64,000 nucleotides of DNA from Prochlorococcus marinus XMU1402 (GTDB lineage: Bacteria > Cyanobacteriota > Cyanobacteriia > PCC-6307 > Cyanobiaceae). Where the stretch lies: contig NZ_JAAORD010000001.1 in the NCBI RefSeq assembly GCF_017696205.1, forward strand, positions 124,001 through 188,000, in the 5' to 3' direction. Below the pieces are notes generated by a model. The model had not been told where the DNA came from, searched no databases, and saw nothing but the letters and a program-made list of their open reading frames with translations. How positions within the stretch are numbered: position 1 is the stretch's first letter; each line of letters starts with the position of its first letter. The position numbers and the translations under genes were made by a program. This document shows positions 50,367 through 60,126 of this stretch, piece by piece.

Positions 50367-50621
50367 CTAGCTTAATAATGCTTCTAATTTATTTTCATTT
50401 TCTAATGCGTAGAGATCATCGCAGCCTCCGATACCCTCATTATCTATAAATATTTGTGGTAATGTTCTTCTACCATCAGCTCTTTCAATCATCAATGCTC
50501 TGGCATCTTCGTCGCCATCTATTTTATATTCTGTAAAATTTACATTTTTTTTCTTGAGTAGTGATTTTGCTCGAATACAGAATGGGCAATATTGCCAAGT
50601 ATAAATTTCAACTTTGGACAT
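50367..50621 (-). CDS. grxC: Glutaredoxin (dithiol, GrxC type)
   Basis: An 84-residue thioredoxin-fold protein with a dithiol site C12-PF-C15 (YCPFC), the [22 protein letters not shown] block with cis-proline and the glutathione-binding GGCDD turn. It would reduce glutathione-mixed disulfides. It is transcribed five bases ahead of gshB and diverges from prfB. Confidence 0.95.
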   Translation of the reverse strand: MSKVEIYTWQYCPFCIRAKSLLKKKNVNFTEYKIDGDEDARALMIERADGRRTLPQIFIDNEGIGGCDDLYALENENKLEALLS

Positions 50622-50697
50622 TTTTTTAAAATAATACTTAGTTTATACTATTAAACAAAAGTGCTTGTTAGATTATAAATAACGATTAAATTCTATT

Positions 50698-51820
50698 TTG
50701 ATAGATATTACAGATTTCAAAAAAGATCTTTCGGAACTAACAGAGCGCCTGGGTAATGCTCAGGATTGTCTTTGACGTTCCAAGATTAAAAGCGAAAAGG
50801 AAAGAGTTAGAGCAAATTTCTGCTCAGCCTGAATTTTGGGAAAATCAAGAAGAAGCTAAAAAGCAAATGTTAATCCTTGATGATGTTAAGGCTCAACTCG
50901 AATTATTGGATAAATGGAAAACTTTTATTTCTGATGCTAATGCCTCTCTTGAGCTTTATTCTCTAGAACCCGAAGAGGAAATGATTTTAGAATCGCAGCT
51001 GGGATTAAAGAAATTAAGAGATAATTTGGATAAATGGGAATTTGAAAGATTGTTATGTGGTGAATACGATAAGGAAGGAGCAGTAGTTTCTATTAACGCA
51101 GGTGCGGGTGGAACAGATGCGCAGGATTGGGTAGAGATATTATTAAGAATGTACTCAAGATGGGCCGATAATAATCAAATGAGCCTTGTCATTAATGAAT
51201 TATCTCAAGGAGAAGAAGCAGGTATTAAAAGTGTAACGTTCGAAATTGATGGAAAATATGCATATGGCTATCTGCAACATGAAAAAGGAACTCATAGATT
51301 AGTAAGAATTTCTCCTTTCAATGCCAATGGCAAAAGACAAACCAGCTTTGCTGGGGTAGAGGTTATGCCAAAATTAGATGATAATATTTCACTTGATATA
51401 CCTGAAAAAGATTTAGAAATCACAACAAGTAGATCCGGTGGAGCTGGAGGACAAAATGTTAATAAAGTAGAAACAGCAGTGAGAATTGTTCATTTGCCTT
51501 CAGGGATTTCAGTAAGATGTACTCAAGAAAGATCTCAATTACAAAATAAAGAAAAAGCTATGTTACTTTTAAAGTCTAAACTATTAGTGATTGCTAAAGA
51601 ACAACGAGCTGCTGAAGTAGCTGATATTAAAGGTGATATTGTGGAAGCTGCATGGGGCAATCAAATAAGAAATTATGTTTTCCATCCCTATCAAATGGTA
51701 AAAGATCTTAGGACTATGCAGGAGACTAACGAGTTAGATAGTGTTTTAGATGGTGGACTTGAACCATTTATTCATGAATTATTACGAATCAACATTTCTT
51801 CTAATGAATCTCTTGAATAA
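50698..51820 (+). CDS. prfB: Peptide chain release factor 2, with programmed +1 frameshift
   Basis: RF2 (about 373 residues) releases peptides at UGA and UAA. A short zero frame starts at TTG 50698, runs 25 codons and reaches CTT-TGA-C at 50770-50776. Slipping +1 skips T50773 and continues at GAC 50774 to 51820, joining a helical leader to [13 protein letters not shown]. The main frame has the SPF stop-recognition motif ([11 protein letters not shown]) and the GGQ catalytic motif ([11 protein letters not shown]). An ATG at 50756 in the main frame would leave only a truncated first helix. The RF2 autoregulatory slip fits the bacterial pattern. It diverges from grxC. Confidence 0.93.
50762..50776 (+). 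other. prfB programmed +1 frameshift site
   Basis: CTT-TGA-C at 50770-50776 is the canonical RF2 slip site: tRNA-Leu on CTT shifts to TTT, bypassing the in-frame TGA. AGGA at 50762-50765, four bases before CTT, is a weak Shine-Dalgarno-like stimulator; the E. coli element is AGGGGG with three bases. When RF2 is low, TGA is read slowly and more frameshift occurs. Confidence 0.9.
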
Positions 51821-51823
51821 CTA

Positions 51824-52006
51824 ATGGAAAATAAAAACGAAATTTTAGAAAAAAAAGTTTCTCCTCCAAGCTTTATAAAGCTTGCTATGAGAAATATGGT
51901 AAGGAAAGGCTCAAAAAGTATTTCTCATTTTTCAATAACCTTTCTAGTTTTAATTGGGATATTAATACTTGTGGCCACAATAGGTAAGCCCAATATTCCA
52001 GTTTAA
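51824..52006 (+). CDS. DUF3285 family small membrane protein
   Basis: A 60-residue protein with a conserved SPPSFIKLAMRNMVRKGSKS stretch and one C-terminal membrane helix (about 36-53, ITFLVLIGILILVATIG). Both match DUF3285, a cyanobacterial family of unknown function. It begins three bases after prfB and precedes ybeY by six bases, so it is probably part of the same transcript. Function not known. Confidence 0.85.
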   Translation: MENKNEILEKKVSPPSFIKLAMRNMVRKGSKSISHFSITFLVLIGILILVATIGKPNIPV

Positions 52007-52012
52007 GAATAT

Positions 52013-52552
52013 ATGAAAGAAAAAATTATTTCTGAAATAAATTTAGATTTGGTTTTTCAATGTAATGATTTCTCTCAATTGTCAAATAAGTTAAAAGATA
52101 CTAAAACTCATCTTATTTTTGAATCTATTTTTTGGGAGAAAGTTTTTTTATCTTGGATAAATACTATATTAAAAAAAGAGGATTATGAATTACCAAATTA
52201 TATTTTTGAAAAAAAATCTTTTTCATTAGGCTTACAGATAATATCTAATCAAGAAATTGCTTCTTTGAATAAGAAATGGATGCAAAAAAATGGTCCAACT
52301 GATGTTCTATCTTTTCCAATTATTTCTGATGAATCTCTAAATAATTTAGATCATATAGAGTTGGGAGATATTTTTATATCATTAGAGATGGCACTTGAGC
52401 AATCTTATGAATATAAACATTCAATCTATAGAGAGATGATCTGGTTGGCTAGTCATGGATTTTTACATCTTTTGGGATGGGAACATAATAATGACCATGA
52501 TTTAGAAAATATGTTAAATTTCCAAGAATATTTAATTACTCGATTAGATTAA
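52013..52552 (+). CDS. ybeY: Endoribonuclease YbeY
   Basis: A 179-residue UPF0054 metalloprotein used in 16S rRNA maturation and ribosome quality control. The zinc motif [11 protein letters not shown]-x5-H ([17 protein letters not shown]) is intact, and [11 protein letters not shown] is the other family block. The N-terminal 60 residues are extra and divergent, as common in cyanobacteria. It is followed six bases later by dgkA, the usual ybeY-dgkA order. Confidence 0.93.
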   Translation: MKEKIISEINLDLVFQCNDFSQLSNKLKDTKTHLIFESIFWEKVFLSWINTILKKEDYELPNYIFEKKSFSLGLQIISNQEIASLNKKWMQKNGPTDVLSFPIISDESLNNLDHIELGDIFISLEMALEQSYEYKHSIYREMIWLASHGFLHLLGWEHNNDHDLENMLNFQEYLITRLD

Positions 52553-52558
52553 AAATCA

Positions 52559-52969
52559 ATGGGAAAAAAAATAAACTATTTAGAAAATAGAAAAGAATCA
52601 TACAAAACTTCTAGTAATGTATTCATAAGTTTTAAGTATGCTTTCAGTGGTATTAGTTATGTATTAAAAACTTCAAGAAATTTTAAAATTCAATTAATTT
52701 TTGCAGTTATAAGTTTAATAATTGGTTTTTTACTCAAAATTAGTCTAAGTAATTATGTTATTTTGATTGCAACAATAATGTCTGTTTTAATATTAGAAAT
52801 ATTGAACACATCTATTGAATCAATCGTTGATTTAGTAGTGAAAAAAGAATTTAGTATTTTGGCTAAAATTTCAAAAGATACTTCTGCAGGAGCAGTATTA
52901 TTAGCTTCCATTAATTCTGTTATTATTGCTGTATATATCTTTGTTCCTAAAATAAAGTTGTTATTTTAA
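52559..52969 (+). CDS. dgkA: Diacylglycerol kinase (prokaryotic type)
   Basis: A 136-residue membrane kinase related to DgkA and undecaprenol kinase. Three hydrophobic helices follow a polar N-terminus; the conserved EILNTSIESIVDLV block holds the catalytic and metal-binding glutamates, and a C-terminal DTSAGAVLLASINS block matches the family. It would recycle diacylglycerol to phosphatidate or phosphorylate undecaprenol. It sits between ybeY and trpG. Confidence 0.92.
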   Translation: MGKKINYLENRKESYKTSSNVFISFKYAFSGISYVLKTSRNFKIQLIFAVISLIIGFLLKISLSNYVILIATIMSVLILEILNTSIESIVDLVVKKEFSILAKISKDTSAGAVLLASINSVIIAVYIFVPKIKLLF

Positions 52970-52981
52970 ATCCATATAAAT

Positions 52982-53578
52982 ATGTTTCTTGTTATTGATA
53001 ATTACGATAGTTTTACTTATAACCTTGTTCAATATTTAGGAGAACTTTCAGTTGAGCATGAAATAACTAAAGAATTAATAGTTAAAAGAAATGATGAAAT
53101 TACTCTAGAAGAAATTATCAAACTAAATCCTGATGGAATTCTCTTATCTCCAGGTCCAGGTAATCCAGATCAATCTGGAATTTGTCTGCCAATTCTAAAA
53201 AAATTATCTAAAAATATTCCGACCTTGGGAGTTTGTTTAGGTCATCAAGCTTTGGCCCAAGCTTTTGGAGGTAAAGTTATAGTTGGGAAAGAACTCATGC
53301 ATGGTAAGACATCCAAAATTTTTCATAATCAAAAAGGATTGTTTAAAGATATCGAGACTCCATTTGTGGCTACTAGATACCATAGTCTTATTGTCGATTC
53401 AAGTTCTTTACCATCTTGTTTCGATATAACTGCGACTTTAGAAGACTCAACTATTATGGCTATCTCTCATAAAGAATATAAACATTTACATGGGGTGCAG
53501 TTCCATCCTGAAAGTGTGTTGACGCAATTTGGTCATAAATTAATTAGTAATTTTCTAAAAATGGCTGAACAAAAGTAA
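52982..53578 (+). CDS. trpG: Anthranilate/aminodeoxychorismate synthase glutamine amidotransferase subunit
   Basis: A 198-residue class I glutamine amidotransferase. Catalytic C in GVCLGHQAL, oxyanion SPGPGNPDQSG and the HGVQFHPESVL motif with catalytic His/Glu are all present. It supplies ammonia for anthranilate (TrpE) or aminodeoxychorismate (PabB) synthesis; in cyanobacteria one protein often serves both. The partner is not in the window. It follows dgkA by 12 bases. Confidence 0.93.
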   Translation: MFLVIDNYDSFTYNLVQYLGELSVEHEITKELIVKRNDEITLEEIIKLNPDGILLSPGPGNPDQSGICLPILKKLSKNIPTLGVCLGHQALAQAFGGKVIVGKELMHGKTSKIFHNQKGLFKDIETPFVATRYHSLIVDSSSLPSCFDITATLEDSTIMAISHKEYKHLHGVQFHPESVLTQFGHKLISNFLKMAEQK

Positions 53579-53598
53579 AATAAAAAAAAATTAATATT

Positions 53599-54324
53599 AT
53601 GATTTCTCAAATTAAAAACTTTTTATTTTTGATATTAGTTAGCTCTTTTTTACCTAACTCATTATTGGCAAGGAATTTAGGAATAAAAAGTTTGGGACAT
53701 AGTAGTTTTTTAATTAATAGTGCAGAAAAATCTATTCTTATAAATCCCTTTAAAGCAATAGGTTGTGCGAGTAATTTAAAGGAGCCAAAAGACGTTAAAG
53801 TAGATTTTATTTTGGCTAGTTCTAGGCTTGCTGATGAAGGATATAATCCTAATGATAAATTAATGTTTGTTGAGCCAGGAATCTATCAATTTGAGGATAT
53901 TTTATTAAATGGAATTTCTGTACCACATGACAGAGTAGATGGAAGAAGATTTGGGATGGCAACTGTTTGGAGTTGGGAGCAGAATGATCTTAAAATTGTT
54001 CATATGGGAGGAGCTGCTGGTGATATTGATATAAATAGTCAAATTATTTTGTCTCGTCCAGATATATTATTTATTTCAATTGGAGGAGGAATAAAATCTT
54101 ACAATGGTAAAGAAGCCTCAAAAATAGTTAAGATCTTAAAACCTAAAATAGTTATTCCTGTTCACTTTGAACGTGGCAAACAAATTAATAAAGAATGTGA
54201 TTTCTCAAATGCTGATTTATTTATCGAAAATATGAAAGATTTTAAAGTAAAATATGTTGGAAAAGATTTTCAAATAAAACCTAAAAGAATCGATCAAAAT
54301 ACAATTTATATTTTCAGTAATTAG
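53599..54324 (+). CDS. Exported metallo-beta-lactamase-fold protein lacking the HxHxDH motif
   Basis: A 241-residue protein with an N-terminal signal peptide (about 1-24, cleavage near LLA/RN). The body looks like the UPF0173-type MBL fold: SLGHSSFLIN, a SVPHDRVDGRRFGMATVW strand, VHMGGAAGDI and IPVHFERG. However, where the zinc motif HxHxDH should be it reads ASSRLADEG, so the active site is probably lost or very different. I believe cyanobacterial relatives share this. Function unknown; hydrolase activity should not be assumed. It converges on hisC with a four-base overlap. Confidence 0.82.
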   Translation: MISQIKNFLFLILVSSFLPNSLLARNLGIKSLGHSSFLINSAEKSILINPFKAIGCASNLKEPKDVKVDFILASSRLADEGYNPNDKLMFVEPGIYQFEDILLNGISVPHDRVDGRRFGMATVWSWEQNDLKIVHMGGAAGDIDINSQIILSRPDILFISIGGGIKSYNGKEASKIVKILKPKIVIPVHFERGKQINKECDFSNADLFIENMKDFKVKYVGKDFQIKPKRIDQNTIYIFSN

Positions 54325-55430
54325 TTTTTTAAATCTAAGTTCTTGTAATTGTCCCAGAAAAAAATCATTTGTTCTTTAGTTCCAATACTAACCCGTATTG
54401 AATTACTGATATCTTTTTTGTTTCCCATACTTCTAATAAGAATACCTTTTTCTCTCATCTGTTGTATTAGGATTTTTGGATCTTTTTTTGGCCAAATTAA
54501 GAAATAATTACCCCCACTAAAGTGAGTTCTGATTTTTGTTGGTTTAAATTTATTTAAAATCCATTCCCTCGCCTTTTTTACTTCTAAAACATAATTATCA
54601 ATATATGATTTGTCTTTAAGTGCTGCTAATGCAGCTGTTATAGCAAAGCTGTTTACATCATATGGTCCTGTAACTTTATTAATGTACTGAATTAAACTTT
54701 TATTGCCAAAAGTAAAACCTATTCTTAAACCAGCTAGACCTGCAGTTTTTGAAAGAGATTGGATTATTATTATATTTTTATTCTTTTCAAAATCTATCGA
54801 TTCAAGAAGACTATCTCCATTAAATTTTTCATATAGTTCATCAACAACTATTAATGAATCGTTATTGATATTGGCTAAATTAATTATTTCATGAGAGCTT
54901 AGAACAGTTCCTGTTGGATTATTTGGATTGCAAATAAATATTAACTTTGGATTATGCTTTATTATTTTTTCCCTAAATTCTTCGATGGGGAATAGAAAAT
55001 TTTCTCCAATGTAAGAACAACTTATTTTTTTCATTCCTCGGATTTCTGCACAAGGAGAATAGTAACCAAAAGTTGGATTTGTGGTTAGAAATATCTGATC
55101 TTTTTCTCCAAAGCAATTGAAAATTGCATTTATTGCTGCATCTGCTCCATTGAAAATTCCGATTTCATCATTACCAAATTTTCTTGAATCAAGATATTTA
55201 TCACATAAAAATTTTTTTAAAAAATTATATTCTGGATAAATTGATATCTCATCTAATTTTATCGCTTGTAATGCCTCTAAAACCTTAGGACTTGGACCTA
55301 AAGTATTTTCATTAAAGTCTAAGCGGAGTAAATTTCTTCTATTTTCTAAAGGTGCAGAGTAAGATTGCATATTTATTATTTCTTCTCTTGGTTTTGGGAA
55401 AAGATTATTTAATGGATCAAAATCATTCAT
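54321..55430 (-). CDS. hisC: Histidinol-phosphate aminotransferase
   Basis: A 369-residue fold-type I PLP transaminase of histidine synthesis. It has LRLDFNENTLGPSPKVLEAL, FICNPNNPTGTV, VVDELYEKF and the PLP-lysine block SLSKTAGLAGLRIG. HisC-like enzymes can also act on aromatic amino acids, so specificity is probable. Its ATG overlaps the argS stop by one base, so it is likely co-transcribed with argS. Confidence 0.88.
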   Translation of the reverse strand: MNDFDPLNNLFPKPREEIINMQSYSAPLENRRNLLRLDFNENTLGPSPKVLEALQAIKLDEISIYPEYNFLKKFLCDKYLDSRKFGNDEIGIFNGADAAINAIFNCFGEKDQIFLTTNPTFGYYSPCAEIRGMKKISCSYIGENFLFPIEEFREKIIKHNPKLIFICNPNNPTGTVLSSHEIINLANINNDSLIVVDELYEKFNGDSLLESIDFEKNKNIIIIQSLSKTAGLAGLRIGFTFGNKSLIQYINKVTGPYDVNSFAITAALAALKDKSYIDNYVLEVKKAREWILNKFKPTKIRTHFSGGNYFLIWPKKDPKILIQQMREKGILIRSMGNKKDISNSIRVSIGTKEQMIFFWDNYKNLDLKN

Positions 55431-57244
55431 TACATTCTTTCTAAAGTTTCAATTCCTAAAAGCTCTAAGCTTAATTTTAGTGTTTTTGCAGTTAGGTCAC
55501 ATAAATTAAGCCTAGAGATTTTTATATTTTTTTCTTCTTTGAGGATTGGAACTTGATCATAGAATCTATTAAAAGTCTGACATAGCTCGAACAGATAATT
55601 GCATAATCTATTTGGCATTAAGTCTTTTTCAATAGAAATTATGACTTCATCGAACCTAAGTAATTTTCTGATAAGTTTCCACTCAGATTTATGTTCATAA
55701 TTTACGTACTGAAAATCTTTAGATTCATAAACAAAATCATTTTTTCTTTTAATTCCTAAAATTCTTACAAGTGTATATAACAAATAAGGAGCAGTATTAC
55801 CATTCAGGGAAAGCATTTTATCAAAACTAAATTGATAATTAGTAATCCTATTTTGACTTAAATCTGCATACTTAACAGCTCCTAATCCAATAATTCTTGA
55901 AGTATTTGCAATAAACTCTTCGGTCTCATAACGATCTTCATCTTCTAATCTTTTCAATAAATCTTCTTTTGCTCTTCTAACTGCTTCATTTAATAAATCT
56001 TTTAGTCGTACTGTTTCACCTTCTCTTGTCTTTAGTTTTTTGCCATCAACTCCTTGAACTAACCCAAAAGGGACATGGTCAACTTGACAGTTTTCCGGGA
56101 TCCATTTTGCTTTTTTTGCAACTTGAAAAACTCCAGCAAAATGATTTGCTTGTCCATGATCAGTTACATAAATAATTCTTGAAGCATTATCCCCATTAGG
56201 CGCTTTATTGAATCTGTATCTTATAGCCGCAAGATCAGTGGTGGCATAATTAAAACCGCCATCTTTTTTTTGAACAATTAGCGGTAAAGGGTTGCCTTCT
56301 TTATTAGTCATCCCATCTAAAAATACACATTTAGCTCCTTGATCTTCTATGAGTATTTTTTTAAACTTCAAATCCTCAATAACTGACTTTAAAAATGGAT
56401 TATAAAAAGATTCACCTCTTTCTTTTATTTTTATTTTTAAATTTTTATAGATTTCATCAAATTCCTTTCTCGATTGATCACATAACAATTTCCAGGCTTG
56501 GATCGATTTACTATCTCCACTTTGTAACTTTACTACTTCCTCCCTAGATCTTTTTTGGAATTCAGATTCATTATCAAATCTTTTTTTTGATGCTTTATAA
56601 AAATCAACTAAATCACTTATCTTGATCTTGCCTATTTCTTCTAGATCATTTGAATATAAATCTTTTAGCTGAGTAATAAGCATTCCAAATTGTGTTCCCC
56701 AATCACCAACATGATTGAGTCTTAATACTTCATAACCTCTTAACTCGAAGATTCTAGATATTGAGTCACCTATTATTGTTGATCTTAAATGCCCTACATG
56801 CATTTCTTTAGCAATATTAGGACTAGAAAAATCTACAATAACTTTATTAGACAAACCACTATCTAAATCTTTTTTAATTAGAGGTATGCCAGCTCTATGG
56901 CATTCAATATTTAATTTGATTTCATTTATTAGAACTTCATCTTTTAATTTTATATTTATAAATCCAGGTCCTGCTATTTCAAGACTCTTGCATAATTTTG
57001 ATATACTTTTATTTCTATTTAATAGATTAACAAAATCATCATAGATCTCTCTTGGTCTCTTTTTATATATTTTAGATAAACTTAGACAAACATTACATTG
57101 ATAATCACCAAACTCTTCTTTTGATGATTGTGTAACTAAATTTTTTCTAAGATTGTCGAATTCTCCTTTTTTATCATTTTTTTCAAGACTATCTAAAAGA
57201 GTTTGTTCAAATTGTTTTGTTAATTCTTTAAAAATGATTAGCAT
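55430..57244 (-). CDS. argS: Arginyl-tRNA synthetase
   Basis: A 604-residue class I synthetase. The signature is [21 protein letters not shown] in two parts, with the HIGH motif as HVGH, and the lack of a normal KMSKS (here [13 protein letters not shown]) is typical of ArgRS. An N-terminal Add-1 domain and a C-terminal anticodon-binding domain ending [10 protein letters not shown] are present. It overlaps hisC by one base and follows nadC by 27 bases on the same strand. Confidence 0.97.
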   Translation of the reverse strand: MLIIFKELTKQFEQTLLDSLEKNDKKGEFDNLRKNLVTQSSKEEFGDYQCNVCLSLSKIYKKRPREIYDDFVNLLNRNKSISKLCKSLEIAGPGFINIKLKDEVLINEIKLNIECHRAGIPLIKKDLDSGLSNKVIVDFSSPNIAKEMHVGHLRSTIIGDSISRIFELRGYEVLRLNHVGDWGTQFGMLITQLKDLYSNDLEEIGKIKISDLVDFYKASKKRFDNESEFQKRSREEVVKLQSGDSKSIQAWKLLCDQSRKEFDEIYKNLKIKIKERGESFYNPFLKSVIEDLKFKKILIEDQGAKCVFLDGMTNKEGNPLPLIVQKKDGGFNYATTDLAAIRYRFNKAPNGDNASRIIYVTDHGQANHFAGVFQVAKKAKWIPENCQVDHVPFGLVQGVDGKKLKTREGETVRLKDLLNEAVRRAKEDLLKRLEDEDRYETEEFIANTSRIIGLGAVKYADLSQNRITNYQFSFDKMLSLNGNTAPYLLYTLVRILGIKRKNDFVYESKDFQYVNYEHKSEWKLIRKLLRFDEVIISIEKDLMPNRLCNYLFELCQTFNRFYDQVPILKEEKNIKISRLNLCDLTAKTLKLSLELLGIETLERM

Positions 57245-57271
57245 TAATTATTCAATTATTTATCTGTATAG

Positions 57272-58138
57272 TTAATTAATATAACGCATACTTAAATCAA
57301 TCCAATTACTTTTGGTAATTGAAGAACTTGTTGAAATTAAATCAATACCCTTTATTAGATATTTACTAATTTCTTTAGGATTAATACCAGAAACTTCTAT
57401 GATCAAATTTTTATTGACTTCTTTTTTTAAGCTATTTATTGATAAATCTCTTAATTCTTGAATGTTCTTTTTGATTATTTCAGGACTAAGTTCATCCAGT
57501 AAGACACTATCTGCTCCTGCTAATACTGCTTCTTTTGCCTGTTCAATATTCTCAGCCTCAATTATGATATGAGTCGTAAAAGGCGAATTTAGTCTAATTT
57601 TTTTTACTGCATTATTAAGATTATCTGTCCATGCAATGTGATTTTCTTTTATCATAGCTGCATCATATAATCCCATTCTATGATTAAGTCCACCTCCGCA
57701 TTTGAATGCATATTTTTCAAATATTCTTAATCCAGGAGTAGTTTTCCTGGTATCTGTTAATTTTATATTTGTACCTTCTAACTTATTTACAAGATTCTTA
57801 GTATATGTTGATATTCCAGATAAATGCATTGCTATATTTAAGCCTATTCTTTCACTAGCAAGCAAACTTTTTGAAGGTCCATATATTTCCAGGATTTTTT
57901 GATCTTTAACAAATTGATCTCCATCAGAGATATTAAATTTTGGGATGATTTTTAAATCAATTTTTTTAAAAATTTCTTTTATAATTTCGACACCACAAAA
58001 TATACCATCTTCTTTTGCAATCCAATATGCATTACCATTCTCTTCTGTAATAGAAGGACTTGTAAGATCTCCCCTTCCTATATCTTCATCGATCCAATTA
58101 TCAATGATCTTACTTATTGTTGGAGTATTTAAATCCAC
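57272..58138 (-). CDS. nadC: Nicotinate-nucleotide pyrophosphorylase
   Basis: A 288-residue quinolinate phosphoribosyltransferase making NaMN for NAD synthesis. EDIGRGDLTSPS opens the fold, LTDTRKTTPGLRIFEKYAF contains the substrate-binding arginine, and GGGLNHRMGLYDAAMIKENH, SVLLDELSPE and EVSGI complete the barrel. GTG at 58138 is the start; an in-frame TAA lies directly upstream. It leads the nadC-argS-hisC set and follows mnmE by 82 bases. Confidence 0.95.
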   Translation of the reverse strand: MDLNTPTISKIIDNWIDEDIGRGDLTSPSITEENGNAYWIAKEDGIFCGVEIIKEIFKKIDLKIIPKFNISDGDQFVKDQKILEIYGPSKSLLASERIGLNIAMHLSGISTYTKNLVNKLEGTNIKLTDTRKTTPGLRIFEKYAFKCGGGLNHRMGLYDAAMIKENHIAWTDNLNNAVKKIRLNSPFTTHIIIEAENIEQAKEAVLAGADSVLLDELSPEIIKKNIQELRDLSINSLKKEVNKNLIIEVSGINPKEISKYLIKGIDLISTSSSITKSNWIDLSMRYIN

Positions 58139-58220
58139 TTAACTAAAAAATAATTAATTAATAAAAATTCAACTGAAGTTAGAGAATCAACTATATATCA
58201 CTATGTAATTTAACTCAAAT

Positions 58221-59603
58221 TTATTTTCCAATACAAAACTTAGAAAAAATATTATCTAGAAGTTCCTCTGTTAATTCTTGACCAGTTATTTTAGATAAGT
58301 TTTGAATTCCATCTCTCAGTTCTATTGATAACAAATCAAATGGCAATTTATTTTTAATTATTTCATCAGTATCATTTAAATTAGATAGGCAAGCAGACAA
58401 ATTTGTTAGATGTCTTTCATTTAAAAATATATTGATATTTTCTACTTGTTTTAATCCGCATTTTTTTATGATTGTGTCGATTAATAATCTTTCACCATCA
58501 TTATTCTTAATGCTCATAAGAATTGTGTTTTTTAACTCATTTGAATTAATATTTTTGCAATCAATTAAATCTTTTTTATTACCTAAAATAGTAATTAATT
58601 TTTCTTTGGGTATTTCTTGTATTATTTTTTTGTCTTCTTCATTAAATCCTTCTTCAAGACTGTAAATATAAATAATAAAATCTGACTCTTTAATTTTCCT
58701 AAAACTTTTTTTAATTCCAATACTTTCAATTTGTTCATAAGTTTCTCTTATGCCAGCGGTATCAATTATTTTCATTGGAATATCATTAATAGTTAAATTA
58801 ACTTCAATAACATCTCTTGTAGTTCCAGGAATATTAGTTACGATTGCCTTCTCTTTTTTTGCAAGCAAATTTAGTAGAGAGCTTTTACCAACATTTGTTT
58901 TGCCTATAAGCGCTATGGATATTCCATTATGAATATATGAATTTCTTTTTGCATTTTCTATAAGTAATTCTATTTTTTCTTTTACTTTTTTAATGTTTTT
59001 AAGATATTTGGTGTAATCAAAATCTGTGAAGTCTTCTTCAAAATCAACTCTAGCTTCTATTTCGCAAAGTTGATTTATAAGGTCATTTTTAATATCATCA
59101 ATTTTTTTCTTTATTTCTCCTTGAACCCCGCTAAAAGCTAACTCTGCGGATCTGGTATTGCTTGCATTAATTAATTGATTAATCGATTCGGCTTGAGTAA
59201 GGTCTATTTTTCCATTAAGAAAAGCTCTTTGACTAAATTCTCCTGGATTTGCAAGTCTAACTCTAGAATTACTAGCTAATAATATTTTTAGAACTTTATT
59301 AACTAGGATAATTCCTCCATGGCAATGAAGTTCAACAACATCCTCTCCTGTAAAGCTATTTGGTGATTTCATCACTAAAATTAAAACCTCATCTATAAAT
59401 TGATTTTGTTTATTTTCATGAATAAAACCATGAAAAACTCTGTGTGATTCCCATGCATATTTAGATTTAGTTTGAACAATCTTTTTGCAAGAATTTATTG
59501 AGTCTTTCCCTGATACTCTTATTATCGCAACTCCTCCTTTCCCTATACTTATAGCTGAAGCAATTGCGGCTATCGTATCTTCTGTAGTAACTATCGAATC
59601 CAT
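58221..59603 (-). CDS. mnmE: tRNA modification GTPase MnmE
   Basis: A 460-residue GTPase that works with MnmG to modify wobble uridine (cmnm5U). The N-terminal folate-binding domain starts [24 protein letters not shown], the G domain has [26 protein letters not shown] and GNKKDL, and the protein ends with the invariant CIGK. All parts are intact. It diverges from the DUF2062 gene, 61 bases away. Confidence 0.97.
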   Translation of the reverse strand: MDSIVTTEDTIAAIASAISIGKGGVAIIRVSGKDSINSCKKIVQTKSKYAWESHRVFHGFIHENKQNQFIDEVLILVMKSPNSFTGEDVVELHCHGGIILVNKVLKILLASNSRVRLANPGEFSQRAFLNGKIDLTQAESINQLINASNTRSAELAFSGVQGEIKKKIDDIKNDLINQLCEIEARVDFEEDFTDFDYTKYLKNIKKVKEKIELLIENAKRNSYIHNGISIALIGKTNVGKSSLLNLLAKKEKAIVTNIPGTTRDVIEVNLTINDIPMKIIDTAGIRETYEQIESIGIKKSFRKIKESDFIIYIYSLEEGFNEEDKKIIQEIPKEKLITILGNKKDLIDCKNINSNELKNTILMSIKNNDGERLLIDTIIKKCGLKQVENINIFLNERHLTNLSACLSNLNDTDEIIKNKLPFDLLSIELRDGIQNLSKITGQELTEELLDNIFSKFCIGK

Positions 59604-59664
59604 CTCTCGCTTTGTTATGGATAATTAAGTAAGATTATCAAGAATTTTAAATTTTTCTTTCTGA

Positions 59665-60108
59665 ATGAGATTTAAAAGAGATATCAGCTATAAGAAAATT
59701 CTATCATTATTTAGGAATCAGAATGGAAGTCCTTTCTTTAATGCTAAAGGTTTAGCTATAGGGGTATTTAGTGGCTGCTTTCCTTTTTTTGGGTTTCAGA
59801 CTTTAATAGGGGTATTTTTTGCAAAAATAGCTAAGGGAAATATTGTTCTAGCCGCAATTGGTACTTGGATTAGTAACCCTTTTACTTATATTCCACTTTA
59901 TTATTTTAACTATAAAGTTGGTTCTATTTTTTTTTATAATTCATCTGATAAAATTCTTGAAAAAAGTTTAGTTATTGATGACTTATGGAAGCAAGGTAGA
60001 ATTTTTTCCCTCAAAATACTCTTGGGTTCATCATGTGTAGGTATTTTATTAGCTTTGATTTGCGGCAGTATTGCTTTCTTTATCTACAAGATAAAAAGTA
60101 AAAGATAG
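59665..60108 (+). CDS. DUF2062 membrane protein
   Basis: A 147-residue protein with a basic N-terminus, GLAIGVFSGCFPFFGFQTLIGVF as the conserved DUF2062 block, TWISNPFTYIPLYYF, and a final hydrophobic helix (about 117-140). Probably four membrane segments. Function is unknown; members are often near lipid or cell-wall genes, but no such gene is adjacent here. It converges on the RelA/SpoT gene with 18 bases between stops. Confidence 0.88.
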   Translation: MRFKRDISYKKILSLFRNQNGSPFFNAKGLAIGVFSGCFPFFGFQTLIGVFFAKIAKGNIVLAAIGTWISNPFTYIPLYYFNYKVGSIFFYNSSDKILEKSLVIDDLWKQGRIFSLKILLGSSCVGILLALICGSIAFFIYKIKSKR

Positions 60109-60126
60109 ATTAATCTGATTTTAAAA

